Shown piece after piece: positions 32,100 to 41,506 of a stretch of 55,686 nt of DNA. The position numbers were made by a program, and so were the translations under genes. The DNA is from Bacteroidales bacterium (GTDB lineage Bacteria; Bacteroidota; Bacteroidia; Bacteroidales; UBA12077), in contig WTBR01000022.1 of NCBI GenBank assembly GCA_013138975.1, forward strand, positions 1 to 55,686. The letters are read 5' to 3'. Within the stretch, counting starts at the first letter, position 1; each line of letters starts with the position of its first letter. Under the pieces are notes generated by a model that searched no databases, was not told the DNA's origin, and saw only the letters and a list, made by a program, of their open reading frames with translations.

Positions 32100-33341
32100 T
32101 TATTCATCTCTTAAAGCGATTACTGGTTTAATTTTAGCAGCTCTTCGTGCTGGAATATAACCAGCTATACTTCCTGAAACTACTAATAAAATTGTTGCAC
32201 TAATTGCTACACTTATATCTACATCGGGATTCTTAAACATCATAGAATCGGCAGGTATATTCATAGCAATAATTTCCATTAAGGCTACTCCCAAAACAAG
32301 GCCAATATATCCTGCAAAACTTGTAATTAAAATAGATTCCTGCAAAATAGAACTTACTACAGACCAAGGTGTTGCTCCAATAGCTTTTCTTATCCCAATC
32401 TCTTTTGTTCGTTCTTTTACAACTATTAACATAATGTTACTTACCCCTACAATACCTGCAATGATAGTTCCTACACCAATAATCCATATAAACATTCTTA
32501 TTCCTTGGAAAGCATTCCTGAATTCTTTTATGTTATCCAGATTATTTCGAATATAAATTGCACGATCATCTTCTTTATCAAAATTATGGTTGGAAGCAAA
32601 AGAGGCTTTAAGTTTTTCTTCGAACTGTTCACTTTCATCATCAGTCATTTCTGAAACAGCTAATGCGATACTATTAACGGTATTTCCACCAGAAAAAACC
32701 ATTTGAGCTGTAGAAATTGGAATATATACTCGTCTTCTTTCTTCATCACTATTAGAATTTTCCGAATAAATACCTACAACTTTGAACGGTACTCCTCTAA
32801 TTTTTATATACTCTCCAATAGGTGATTCCCCTTTCTTACAAAGAGCTTCTTCTACCAAATCGCCAATAACTGCAACTTTCCTTTGTTTTTCAATATCTAT
32901 ACTATTTATAAATCGCCCCTTAATTGGGAAAGAGTTTTCTATAAATTCCATGTCTGGATGAACAGTATTAATACCAAAACTCCCATATTCGTTTTTATAA
33001 GAGATCTGATCATTACCTCTAATATTGTAACGGCTAGAAATACGTTCTAGATTTTTATTCTCATTTATTATTCTTTCGTAATCTTTATTGGTGAACTTCA
33101 CATATTTTCCGGGTTTAATTCCTTTATAAGATATACTAGTTTGTCCGGGAGAAATCCATATACTATTAGCTGCATCTGAATCAAAATTAGAATGAATTCC
33201 ATTCTCTAAGCCTTTACCGGCTCCTAACAAAACAATAAGCATAAAAATTCCCCAAGCAACACTAAATCCTGTTAAAAAGGTTCGCAACTTATTCTTCCTA
33301 ATTGTTGAGAATATTTCTTGCCACTTATCTATATCTATCAT
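32100..33341 (-). CDS. ABC transporter permease, MacB/FtsX type (first)
   Basis: The 413-aa permease has the same layout as its neighbour: N-terminal span (LRTFLTGFSVAWGIFMLIVL), periplasmic domain, and C-terminal spans with GIVGVSNIMLIVVKERTKEI and GIRKAIGATPWSVVSSILQE. It starts 3 nt after the stop of the ATPase gene, so coupling is tight. Together with the ATPase, the second permease and the adaptor it makes up a MacAB-like exporter, here with the ATPase on a separate polypeptide. Confidence 0.9.
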   Translation of the reverse strand: MIDIDKWQEIFSTIRKNKLRTFLTGFSVAWGIFMLIVLLGAGKGLENGIHSNFDSDAANSIWISPGQTSISYKGIKPGKYVKFTNKDYERIINENKNLERISSRYNIRGNDQISYKNEYGSFGINTVHPDMEFIENSFPIKGRFINSIDIEKQRKVAVIGDLVEEALCKKGESPIGEYIKIRGVPFKVVGIYSENSNSDEERRRVYIPISTAQMVFSGGNTVNSIALAVSEMTDDESEQFEEKLKASFASNHNFDKEDDRAIYIRNNLDNIKEFRNAFQGIRMFIWIIGVGTIIAGIVGVSNIMLIVVKERTKEIGIRKAIGATPWSVVSSILQESILITSFAGYIGLVLGVALMEIIAMNIPADSMMFKNPDVDISVAISATILLVVSGSIAGYIPARRAAKIKPVIALRDE

Positions 33342-33344
33342 AGA

Positions 33345-34025
33345 TTAATTTTTAGAAGTGAATTCAGATCCAATAATTCCATCCTTAATGTGAATAATTC
33401 GATCTGTTTGTTCAGAAATATCCTTTTCATGAGTAACAATTATTACCGTAATTCCCGATGAATTAATCTCACGAAATAAGTCCATTACTTCAAGCGAAGT
33501 TTTTGAATCGAGAGCACCTGTAGGTTCGTCAGCTAAAATTACTTTAGGCTTACTTATCATTGCTCTAGCTATGGCAACTCTTTGTTTCTGCCCACCTGAT
33601 AATTCATTAGGCATATGATCTGCCCATTCTTTTAATCCCATCCTATCAAGGTAATCTAAAGCAATCATGTTTCTTTTTTTTCTATTTACTCCTTGATAAT
33701 ATAATGGTAATGCAACATTTTCTACAGCATTCTTAAATGAAATTAAATTGAATGATTGGAAAACAAAGCCAAGCATATTATTTCTATATTGCGCCGCTTT
33801 CTTTTCAGATAAATTGTCCATTAGGGTATTATTCAATTTATAAAATCCTTCATCATACGAATCAAGTATCCCTAAAACATTTAATAAGGTAGATTTTCCT
33901 GAGCCGGATGATCCCATAACTGAAACTAACTCTCCTTGTTCAATTGTTAAATCTAATCCTTTTAAAACATGTAATTTATTATTACCAGTTATATAAGATT
34001 TATGCAATCCTTTTAATTCTATCAT
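33345..34025 (-). CDS. ABC transporter ATP-binding protein, MacB/LolD type
   Basis: The 226-aa ATPase has Walker A (VMGSSGSGKSTLLNVLG), Q-loop (GFVFQSFNLI), the signature LSGGQKQRVAIARAM, Walker B (VILADEPTGALDSKTS) and the switch His (VIIVTHEKDI). The 'GALDS' form after Walker B and the short length are typical of MacB and LolD ATPases that work with FtsX-like permeases. It is the first gene of the exporter operon, divergent from the aminotransferase gene. Confidence 0.92.
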   Translation of the reverse strand: MIELKGLHKSYITGNNKLHVLKGLDLTIEQGELVSVMGSSGSGKSTLLNVLGILDSYDEGFYKLNNTLMDNLSEKKAAQYRNNMLGFVFQSFNLISFKNAVENVALPLYYQGVNRKKRNMIALDYLDRMGLKEWADHMPNELSGGQKQRVAIARAMISKPKVILADEPTGALDSKTSLEVMDLFREINSSGITVIIVTHEKDISEQTDRIIHIKDGIIGSEFTSKN

Positions 34026-34270
34026 AAATATACTGATTTTTGAATATTAGTATGAATCAAGTTTTATACCAAAATACACATAACACTATCATCCTTTTAG
34101 TTATGCCGAGACAGAGCATTATTTTAATTGCTTACTTTGCACGTATATGTACAATTTCTGTACTAATACGTACAATAACAAATTTACTTTTTAAAAACGT
34201 TAAACAAAATATTCTTAAACTTTACGAAAATGATATACAAATTATTACTTTTGGGGCTTATTATTTTGTT

Positions 34271-35101
34271 ATGGAATACGACCAAGAATATTTAATTCAT
34301 AATTTTAAGCTAAAGCGTTGTTCAGAATTTAACATAAGCAAGTTAAGGAAGGCTATAGCGATTTATGAGGTAATAAAAATTGAGCAAGGAATCCCTATAT
34401 TTCTGGAACAGCATTTAAACAGACTCTTTAATTCAGCAGACATTTCAAATTTATCAATAAATGAGAGTTATTGTGATATAGATATTTTAATTGGTGAGTT
34501 AATAAAGAAGAATAATACTAAAGAAGGTAAAATAAACCTTGTTATCCGATTTGAAAAAAGAAATGGATCGAATGAAAAAGACCTTTTAATTTATTTTACT
34601 CCTCATTACTTTCCATCTGTTGATGAATATAAAAATGGTGTAGAAATTGGATCATGTCATGCCACTAGAGGAAATCCTAATGCCAAAATATTAAATACAG
34701 AAGCCAGAATTAGGGCTAATAATAAAATAGTTGAAGAAAATCTTTTTGAAGTTTTGTTAATTAATGACGAAGGATTTGTAACTGAAGGGAGCCGATCAAA
34801 TGTATTCTTTATAAAAGATAATAAGATCATTACTCCACCTGTAAAAGATGTTTTGAATGGTATAACAAGAATGAATATCATAAAACTTTGTAGGCAAAAC
34901 AATATTGAAATAGTAGAGGCAAAAATTCAATATTCGCAAATTAAAGATATGGATACTTTGTTTTTAACTGGTACTTCTTTACATGCTTTAGCTGTAAGAA
35001 AATTTGAAGATGTAGAATTCAATACTAATAACAAAATTTTAAATCGGTTAATGGAATTATATAAAGAATTAACGGAGAAGTATATTTCATCGAAAACCTA
35101 A
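34271..35101 (+). CDS. Class IV PLP aminotransferase (BCAT/ADCL-type fold)
   Basis: The ATG at 34271 gives a 276-aa protein that begins like class IV enzymes (MEYDQEYLIHNFKLKRCSEF, then AIYEVIKIEQGIPIFLEQHL). The 77 residues the frame adds upstream are poorly conserved in character and probably untranslated. The PLP lysine is Lys139 in GNPNAKILNTE, and Glu172 in VTEGSRSNVFF binds the cofactor. The family includes branched-chain and D-amino acid aminotransferases and 4-amino-4-deoxychorismate lyase (PabC); the size fits PabC, but specificity is not decided. Its stop overlaps the convergent uracil-DNA glycosylase gene by 4 bp. Confidence 0.82.
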   Translation: MEYDQEYLIHNFKLKRCSEFNISKLRKAIAIYEVIKIEQGIPIFLEQHLNRLFNSADISNLSINESYCDIDILIGELIKKNNTKEGKINLVIRFEKRNGSNEKDLLIYFTPHYFPSVDEYKNGVEIGSCHATRGNPNAKILNTEARIRANNKIVEENLFEVLLINDEGFVTEGSRSNVFFIKDNKIITPPVKDVLNGITRMNIIKLCRQNNIEIVEAKIQYSQIKDMDTLFLTGTSLHALAVRKFEDVEFNTNNKILNRLMELYKELTEKYISSKT

Positions 35102-35832
35102 CCCAGCCAATTTATTAAATCCATTGTTTCTTTAAATGCGTTTCTTTTACCAAAAAGGAAATCTGCATCTCGTTCAGGTCTATAATAACACATCATTGGA
35201 TGCATTGACTCAATCTTATTTTTAATGTCTATATCTGTAACAATCGCTTTTGCATTGTTACCCCACAAGAACCATATAATATCAGGATTAGCTTTTGAAA
35301 TATAATTTAACAAAATATTAGTGAAAGCTTTCCAGTATTTCTCATGACTATTGGACTTGCCAATTTCACATGTAAATGATGTATTTAAAAGAAGAACTCC
35401 TTGTTTCTCCCACTCAATAAAAAGTTCACTTGGAGGTTTTACAAGAAAAGTTTTTCCAATCTCATCCTTTATCTTGCTATATTTTAGATATTGATTATTA
35501 TAAGCAAAGTAAATTGCTCGTATTATATTCTTTAATGAAATATTACTGAATTTATTATTCCACGATTGTAATGTCCCAACTTCAAATGCTCTACCTGTAG
35601 CAACTCCTTTTTGAGGATAAGGATCTTGCCCTAAAATAACAACTTTTGTTTTTGATAGAGGAACTTTTAGGAAATTTAAAACATTGTTTGATTTGGGTGT
35701 ATACTCAGTGTTTTCTTCGAATATTTTTTCTTCAAGATTCTGCAACAATTCAACAAGCTTAGAGTTTAGAAAGTCATTCCAACTACTGTCAATTGCATCT
35801 ATAGAATCTAGAAATACTGAATTATAATGCAT
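35098..35832 (-). CDS. ung: Uracil-DNA glycosylase, family 1-like (diverged)
   Basis: The 244-aa protein has the family 1 motif VVILGQDPYPQKGVATGRAF, where Asp of GQDPYP activates water. Other family blocks follow: VLLLNTSFTCEIGKSNSHE (usually LLLNTVLTV), IIWFLWGNNAKAI (usually FLLWGxxAQ) and the His loop MHPMM (usually HPSPLS). The changed His loop and the ending RPERDADFLFGKRNAF show a divergent subgroup, but both key residues remain. It removes uracil from DNA in base excision repair. It ends convergent with the aminotransferase gene. Confidence 0.78.
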   Translation of the reverse strand: MHYNSVFLDSIDAIDSSWNDFLNSKLVELLQNLEEKIFEENTEYTPKSNNVLNFLKVPLSKTKVVILGQDPYPQKGVATGRAFEVGTLQSWNNKFSNISLKNIIRAIYFAYNNQYLKYSKIKDEIGKTFLVKPPSELFIEWEKQGVLLLNTSFTCEIGKSNSHEKYWKAFTNILLNYISKANPDIIWFLWGNNAKAIVTDIDIKNKIESMHPMMCYYRPERDADFLFGKRNAFKETMDLINWLG

Positions 35833-35838
35833 AAAAAA

Positions 35839-36336
35839 TTACTCTTGACCTTTATATATTTTCCAAAGAGCTTGTTCCTTTTTATAATCATAAAAAGAAT
35901 CAATGAATTCTTTCATTTTTTCAATAGTCCATATCCCAATTGGATATTGTTTGAATATTACATTCGCACTACTCGTAATATACAAAACAGGAATTCCAAG
36001 TTTATATTTTAACTCTAACTCAATATCGGGTAGCCACCCGGCAATATCATCCTGAAATTTACTTTTTCTTAATATACCTATTGTTACATCGTTTCCTTTT
36101 GCAATAAATTTCCCCAAATGTTTATAGCTTATACTTAATATAATGAAATCACGAACTAGTAGAACAGCAAACATTATTAACAATAAACCAGTTTCTTCTT
36201 TACCATATGGTGGTACGGCTAAAAATATAATTAAAACAAAATCAAGGATAAAGAGTCCGTAGTTGCGCTTTGCAAAAAGAAATACTCTTCCTAAGTAATT
36301 TTCGTCAGTTTGTGATGTATTGTAGTTTAATTGCAT
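35839..36336 (-). CDS. Small membrane protein of unknown function
   Basis: The 165-aa protein has two adjacent spans near residues 28-65 (LFILDFVLIIFLAVPPYG and GLLLIMFAVLLVRDFIILSI), followed by a soluble part of about 90 residues with mixed alpha/beta character (GIPVLYITSSANVIFKQYPI). No family was recognised. It is 4 nt downstream of the small TPR gene and 6 nt upstream of ung on the same strand, so the three may form an operon. Confidence 0.6.
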   Translation of the reverse strand: MQLNYNTSQTDENYLGRVFLFAKRNYGLFILDFVLIIFLAVPPYGKEETGLLLIMFAVLLVRDFIILSISYKHLGKFIAKGNDVTIGILRKSKFQDDIAGWLPDIELELKYKLGIPVLYITSSANVIFKQYPIGIWTIEKMKEFIDSFYDYKKEQALWKIYKGQE

Positions 36337-36340
36337 AATA

Positions 36341-36652
36341 TTAATCGTCTAACCAAGGATCTAAATTTAAATTTGTAGCTTCATAAATATTTAAAGACTG
36401 AAATTTAAGAATATCTTTTATCATTTCAATTTTTGATCCAACATTTTTATTCGTTGAATCAATTTTAAATGCTTTATTATAGTCATTTAAGGCTTTTGAA
36501 TGCTCTTCTAAAATATTATAAACTTCGGCTCTTAAAATCAAACAATTTAACAAATCTTTATCTTCATCTATTAATTCGCTTAACTCTTTTAATGCCTTTC
36601 TATATTCTTTATCTTGAATATACTTATTTATTTTAGTTTTAATGTTATCCAT
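36341..36652 (-). CDS. Small TPR protein
   Basis: The ATG at 36652 (MDNIKTKINKYIQDKEYRKA) gives 103 residues; a start at 36673 would add seven. The sequence has two to three TPR-like helix pairs (YRKALKELSELIDEDKDLLN, then RAEVYNILEEHSKALNDYNK). No signal peptide is present, so it is cytoplasmic. TPRs mediate protein contacts; the partner is unknown. It is followed by the small membrane protein after 4 nt. Confidence 0.65.
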   Translation of the reverse strand: MDNIKTKINKYIQDKEYRKALKELSELIDEDKDLLNCLILRAEVYNILEEHSKALNDYNKAFKIDSTNKNVGSKIEMIKDILKFQSLNIYEATNLNLDPWLDD

Positions 36653-36732
36653 AAATTTATGTAAAAATTCCATGCAAATGTAGTCAAACCTACATAAGTT
36701 ATATTTATTTTAGATTTTTTTTACGAAATAAA

Positions 36733-39369
36733 TTATTGTTTTTTGGCGATACGGATAATTTCATCTTCGTCGCCTGCATTTAACTTCAGAAGTATATTAG
36801 CTACAAATACATCAATTATCTTTTTGCTCAAATGCATGCTTGTTGCTATTTGCTCTTTTGTATTGTTTTCACCAAATTGCATTACTATTTGCATTTCTGT
36901 TTTTGTTAAAGAGTCTAACTTTTTTGATTTATCCTTATTATTTCCATTAAACCCAAACTTAGATTTAAACTGAGGACAATAATAATTACTACCTCCGTAT
37001 ACATTTCGCACGGCTTCTATTAGCTCAATTATTTTCGAGTTTTTAGAGACAAAGCCTCTAACTCCATTATCTACAAGCTGTTCAGTAAACCAGTTCTCCA
37101 AGTACATTGTAAAAACAATTACTTTAATTTGGGAGTATTCGGTTTTGAGTTTTGCGGAAAGCTCAATACCATCCATTCCGGGCATTGAAATGTCTGTAAT
37201 AACAATATCTACGCTTTTAGTTTCAAGAATTTTTAAAACTTCCATTCCATTTCTAGCAGTACCAACAACTTCTATATCCTTTTTAGTTTTAAATAATGAT
37301 GTTAATCCAAAAAGTGAAACATCATGATCTTCTGCTATTATAATTTTAATTTTGTCTTTTCCGCTAATACTTTCTGATTTCTTTGTATTTAAGGATATAC
37401 TTGTATTAATAATTGCACCTATTTCTATAATGTTATCTATCTCAATTTCACCATTAACTTTTTTAAGAATAGATAATATTTCTTCATTTTCTTCAAAATC
37501 CTTTAAGTTTATAATGGCATCATCGATTTCCATTAATAGATTTATGGAATTATTATGCTGAACTATCTGTAGTACAACATTACAATTATTACAATGTGCT
37601 GAAACTATTCTAAAACAAACCTCTAAATATTCAATTATTGAATTTTCAACCTCGATTGATAGCTCTTCGAAATGTTCCTCAGAATCCAATATTAGGTTTA
37701 AATTAATAGACACTTTCTTATTATCAATCAATTCTAAAATTCGATCGTTAAATTTCTTATGGCTCTTATAATTTTCGCTAATCTTTTTTGGAATTGATTT
37801 TATTTCCTCAAAAGTTTCATCAATTTCGTCAATTATCTTTTCAAAAGAGTCGCTTTTCAGGTTACTGCCAATTTTATTAACTTTTGATTTCAGTCCAGAG
37901 ATTTTTTCTTCAATATTATCTTCAATTTCAACGTAAATATCTTTTTCGTTACCTCCTGCAACTAAAATTTTAATTTGCTTTATTTTAGATTTTAGCCAAG
38001 GTGTAATTAAAGAGAAAAACATTATTCCTATAAATATTGCAAAGTAAAACATCCGATAAAAGAAGAAATCTCTTTTTTTACTAAAACTATATAAGCTCCA
38101 TTTATTACCAATTTGTATGGAAATGTTATTTGATTTAAAAATATTTTTTTCAATTGAAAGAATTAGCTTTCCAACATTTGCAATATTTAATATTGATTTA
38201 TGTTTTAAAGTACTATTATAAATAATTAATTGACTACTATCTTTAAAAATAAGCTCATTACCAATATCTCCGGATAAATCTAAATACTTGACAAATTCAA
38301 CTTTTTCTTTCCGACTAACAACAGTTGTTTTTAACTTTTTTAAACCTGCTGAGTATTTATAAATCTTTTTACCCGAAAATAAGTATAAGGTATTATGAGA
38401 ATCGTTAATGTTTACTATGGATAAATTATACTTATTTTCAATATTAAGTTCTTTTACAATTTCTCCTTTTAAATTATAAAGCATTAAGTTATTGAAAACA
38501 TTATCAGAATCTGTTCCACTATGTAAAACAGCTATCAGTTTTTCTTCATCAGATATAATTGTTTTAGCGGTTATTTGTGATGCCCCCCCAATAAAGGCTA
38601 TTGGTTTAACTAAATATTCCAGATTGTTATTAAGCACCATAAAGTGAGATTCACTTCCATTTCCAATAACCTTAATTGATTTATTCGACATTACAATTTC
38701 CAGATTACCATTGGAATTTATATCCTCAACAATTATAGGAAATATAATATCTGCATGTAATTCTTGTGATGAAATCAAATCTTCATTAGAAATATCTAAA
38801 GAAAAGATTTTTCTTGATTCAATTGGATACCCAACATCAACGGTAAACAGGAATTCTTTATTTTCTTTATGATTCAAATCATACAATCCTATTAAATTAA
38901 TTCGGATATCTATATCAGGGCTACTGATATTTGAAATAAATTTTCTATTTAAAATAGGCTTTCTATCATTTTCTGGATCTAGCACATATAAAAAAAGTGA
39001 ATCTGCCTGCTTAGTAAATATATATATTTCTTTAATGCTATCATTATTATAATCCCCGACAAATATTTTACTATTTTCTACGGGAGATTCAAAGAAGTTC
39101 CAAAGCGATTTAAAATTATCATTTGCATCATATAAATATAATGTTGGTTGAAATATCCTATCGTAATGATAATAATGTAGCTTTTCGCTATTTCCATCGT
39201 TATTCAAATCAAAATAATAAACCTCTCCTTTATTATTTAGTTGAGCCTCTTCTATTAAATAATAATTATATCGCGGTAAATATCTCGCAAATACAAAAAT
39301 AACCGAAAGGCTTAATAAAAAACCTATTACTAATGGATGAAATATATAACTAATCCTCTTTCTAATCAC
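36733..39369 (-). CDS. Membrane-anchored sensor fused to NarL-type response regulator
   Basis: The 878-aa protein has an N-terminal span (13-30), a periplasmic region of about 400 residues with calcium-type FG-GAP/VCBS motifs (FDLNNDGNSE, GDYNNDSIKE, EDINSNGNLE), a second span (436-457), a coiled coil, and a DesK/NarX-like ATPase remnant at about 560-660 that lacks the N-box, G-box and phosphoacceptor His. It ends in a complete receiver (673-787; Glu680, Asp681, phosphoacceptor Asp726, Lys776) and a LuxR helix-turn-helix (818-875; LTKTEMQIVMQFGENNTKEQ). The regulator domain is thus tied to the membrane. Fusion of a two-component sensor with its regulator occurs in Bacteroidota, usually with AraC-type output. 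Confidence 0.85.
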   Translation of the reverse strand: MIRKRISYIFHPLVIGFLLSLSVIFVFARYLPRYNYYLIEEAQLNNKGEVYYFDLNNDGNSEKLHYYHYDRIFQPTLYLYDANDNFKSLWNFFESPVENSKIFVGDYNNDSIKEIYIFTKQADSLFLYVLDPENDRKPILNRKFISNISSPDIDIRINLIGLYDLNHKENKEFLFTVDVGYPIESRKIFSLDISNEDLISSQELHADIIFPIIVEDINSNGNLEIVMSNKSIKVIGNGSESHFMVLNNNLEYLVKPIAFIGGASQITAKTIISDEEKLIAVLHSGTDSDNVFNNLMLYNLKGEIVKELNIENKYNLSIVNINDSHNTLYLFSGKKIYKYSAGLKKLKTTVVSRKEKVEFVKYLDLSGDIGNELIFKDSSQLIIYNSTLKHKSILNIANVGKLILSIEKNIFKSNNISIQIGNKWSLYSFSKKRDFFFYRMFYFAIFIGIMFFSLITPWLKSKIKQIKILVAGGNEKDIYVEIEDNIEEKISGLKSKVNKIGSNLKSDSFEKIIDEIDETFEEIKSIPKKISENYKSHKKFNDRILELIDNKKVSINLNLILDSEEHFEELSIEVENSIIEYLEVCFRIVSAHCNNCNVVLQIVQHNNSINLLMEIDDAIINLKDFEENEEILSILKKVNGEIEIDNIIEIGAIINTSISLNTKKSESISGKDKIKIIIAEDHDVSLFGLTSLFKTKKDIEVVGTARNGMEVLKILETKSVDIVITDISMPGMDGIELSAKLKTEYSQIKVIVFTMYLENWFTEQLVDNGVRGFVSKNSKIIELIEAVRNVYGGSNYYCPQFKSKFGFNGNNKDKSKKLDSLTKTEMQIVMQFGENNTKEQIATSMHLSKKIIDVFVANILLKLNAGDEDEIIRIAKKQ

Positions 39370-39746
39370 TTCTCAAAAATTTTCTCATTTTTTTAACGGA
39401 AATCGAATTTACTACTATTTATTGAATATAAAAAATGATTTATACATTTAATAATCATAATCTAAGTTCATCAATTAAGTCCGAATTACAAATTTATTTT
39501 TAATATTATTAAATGATTTTTAAACGAATCAGCTTCACTAAAAGTAAAAAGACCGCTCCTAAAACAAGGAACAGTCTTTTATACCGTTTATTATTCAAAT
39601 TGTCATATTTGCAAAAAACAAATATGGATTGAATATATAACGGCATTAACCATTCTAAACTTCAAAACACCATATTATATGCGACATATTGAAGAAGAAT
39701 TAGTATAAAATCAATTATTAAACATACTTTAAAGCGGCATAAAATA
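39370..39746. other. Intergenic region upstream of the membrane-anchored regulator
   Basis: No gene is supported. An imperfect hairpin lies at about 39549-39582 (AAAAGACCGCTCC against GGAACAGTCTTTT) and may be a terminator or leader structure. The promoter of the 878-aa gene should lie at 39370-39470. Confidence 0.4.
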
Positions 39747-39778
39747 TAAAGAGCTGATTCAAATGAATCAGCTCTTTA
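39747..39778 (-). terminator. Terminator of the small Cys-rich protein gene
   Basis: TAAAGAGCTGATTCA pairs perfectly with TGAATCAGCTCTTTA (15 bp, 2-nt centre), 24 bp after the stop codon of the gene at 39803-40009. On the minus strand TATTTTAT follows the stem. The stem is long for a terminator and could also work in both directions. Confidence 0.65.
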
Positions 39779-39802
39779 GCGTTAGGAAATTTATTACTTT
39801 CC

Positions 39803-40009
39803 TTATTTTTTCTCAACTTTTTCCAATTCAGTTTTCTCTTCTGCTTTCTTTTCGCAAGCAGATGGGCATTTTTTAGCCTTTTCTTTAGAACAACATGCTT
39901 TTTCAGTTTTCGCTTTTGTAGCTTTTTTTTCTGGCTCTTGAGCATTAGTTGGCAAAGAGATAACAGCAACAAATGCAATACATGATAATAATGCTAAAAC
40001 TTTTTTCAT
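39803..40009 (-). CDS. Small secreted Cys- and Lys-rich protein
   Basis: The 68-aa protein has a signal peptide (MKKVLALLSCIAFVAVISLP, cleavage near TNA-QE) and a highly charged mature part of about 45 residues with four Cys: ACCSKEKAKKCPSACEKK. The Cys could bind metal or form disulfides. A frame-shifted longer reading of the same DNA has no sensible features. It is divergent from a two-component kinase whose sensor domain also has several Cys, so both may serve one stress or metal response. No family was recognised. Confidence 0.65.
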   Translation of the reverse strand: MKKVLALLSCIAFVAVISLPTNAQEPEKKATKAKTEKACCSKEKAKKCPSACEKKAEEKTELEKVEKK

Positions 40010-40153
40010 AACTTTTTTTTTATTTTCGTTTTTTAAATATAAAACAAATGTAATAATTGAACTTATAAATACAAGTTACCAGATGGTTAATTCGTGTTAA
40101 CGCGATGTTAAAAATATGTAAATCAATCATTTTCTGGTTACATTTGTATCAAT

Positions 40154-41410
40154 ATGAAAAATCAAAAATTACAAATTGCCATAATCTTTCTTACTATATT
40201 TAGTCTTATCGCTTTACTTGGAATTCAGGTGAGCTGGATAATTAATGCTGCAAATATGCAAGAAAGGCAATTTAGCCATAATGTAAAGCTTGCCATCAAT
40301 CAGGTAATTGATCAAATTGCCGATAACCAATCAATGTGCAATGAAGTTGCAAGTTGCATGGGAAAGCCCGGCACATCAGCTTGTTCAAAAAGCATGTATA
40401 ATAAAATTGAATGGTCAAAAGTTGATTCATTGATAAAAAATGCTCTGGATGTAAATCATATAAATATAGATTATGAATTTGATATAGTTGATACCCGGAA
40501 AGACGATGATTTTAATGTTTGTAACAAAACTTATTTTTCCGATAATCTTGAGAGTGTTCTTCTTAAAAATGCTATTGAGTTAAAAATTCGCTTTCCTAAA
40601 AAAAGTGAATTTATAGCAGCACAAATTGGTATAATGTTCATTAGTTCAATAATACTAATAGCCTTAATTAGTTTTTCATTTGTAATTATCTTAAAATATT
40701 ATAGAAGAGAGAAGGATTTATATAAAGGGACTCGCAATTTTATAAATAATATTACACACGAATTTAAAACACCTATCACGAATATTGCATTAGCTAATAG
40801 TCTGATTTCTAAAAATGAAAAAATTATTAATGATAAAGAATTAAATCAATATACTAATATCATTAAGGCTGAACAAAAAAAACTTAAAAACAGAGTTGAA
40901 GGTTTACTGGATATCGCTAGAATTGAAAATGGGAATAATCTCAATTATGAAACCATTAATATTTGTGATTTTATTCAATGCACTGTAGACTCATATCTGG
41001 TACAACTTAAAAAATTAAATGGTGTAATTAAATACGAAAAACTCTCGGAAAAATGTACCGTTTTTGCCGATAAAGAACAATTCCAAACTGCTATCTCAAA
41101 CTTAATTGATAATGCCATAAAGTATTGCGAAACTGAACCTTCTATTATTATTAGAACGCTACACAATGACAAATATATTTTAATAGAAATTGAAGATAAC
41201 GGCATTGGTATAAAACATGAGTATTTGAAAAGGATTTTTGAGAAATATTTTAGAGTACCTACTGGAGATCTGCACAATGTAAAGGGTTTTGGAATTGGAT
41301 TATCGACCGTTAAAACAATAATTAAATCGATGAACGGAGAAATAAATGTAATAAGTAAATTCGGAACAGGTTCTAAATTTATTATTAAATTGCCTTATTG
41401 TTGTGAATAA
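40154..41410 (+). CDS. Sensor histidine kinase with Cys-rich periplasmic domain
   Basis: The 418-aa kinase has two spans (residues 7-30 and about 158-180) around a periplasmic domain that holds five Cys (SMCNEVASCMGKPGTSACSK and FNVCNKTYF). The HisKA motif is INNITHEFKTPITNIALANS. The ATPase domain is complete (ISNLIDNAIKYCETEP, IEDNGIGIKHEYLKRIFEKY, GFGIGLSTVKTII). It is 96 bp upstream of an OmpR-type response regulator gene on the same strand, its likely partner. The layout is that of RprX-like kinases of Bacteroidota. The Cys suggest redox or metal sensing, but this is inference. Confidence 0.9.
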   Translation: MKNQKLQIAIIFLTIFSLIALLGIQVSWIINAANMQERQFSHNVKLAINQVIDQIADNQSMCNEVASCMGKPGTSACSKSMYNKIEWSKVDSLIKNALDVNHINIDYEFDIVDTRKDDDFNVCNKTYFSDNLESVLLKNAIELKIRFPKKSEFIAAQIGIMFISSIILIALISFSFVIILKYYRREKDLYKGTRNFINNITHEFKTPITNIALANSLISKNEKIINDKELNQYTNIIKAEQKKLKNRVEGLLDIARIENGNNLNYETINICDFIQCTVDSYLVQLKKLNGVIKYEKLSEKCTVFADKEQFQTAISNLIDNAIKYCETEPSIIIRTLHNDKYILIEIEDNGIGIKHEYLKRIFEKYFRVPTGDLHNVKGFGIGLSTVKTIIKSMNGEINVISKFGTGSKFIIKLPYCCE

Positions 41411-41506
41411 ATAATAACAGTTCATGACTTAAATAATTCTTAAACCACACATGATCGACGATTAAAAAAGTAGCACAATAATTAGTTGGACACTTATTTT
41501 AAATAG

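Noticed and set aside
34040..34270. An N-terminal extension of the aminotransferase by 77 residues
   Set aside because: The extension has no similarity to class IV enzymes and covers the probable promoter between divergent genes; the enzyme starts normally at 34271.
39718..39978. An 86-aa Lys-rich frame (MHLLLLSLCQLMLKSQKKK)
   Set aside because: It is a frame-shifted reading of the gene at 39803-40009, which has a proper signal peptide. It also runs through the terminator hairpin.
40073..40090. ACCAGATGGTTAA here and ACCAGATGGTTTAA near 49043 as a shared operator
   Set aside because: Only two short matches exist, in unrelated promoters, and the shared part is too short to exceed chance in a 55-kb window.
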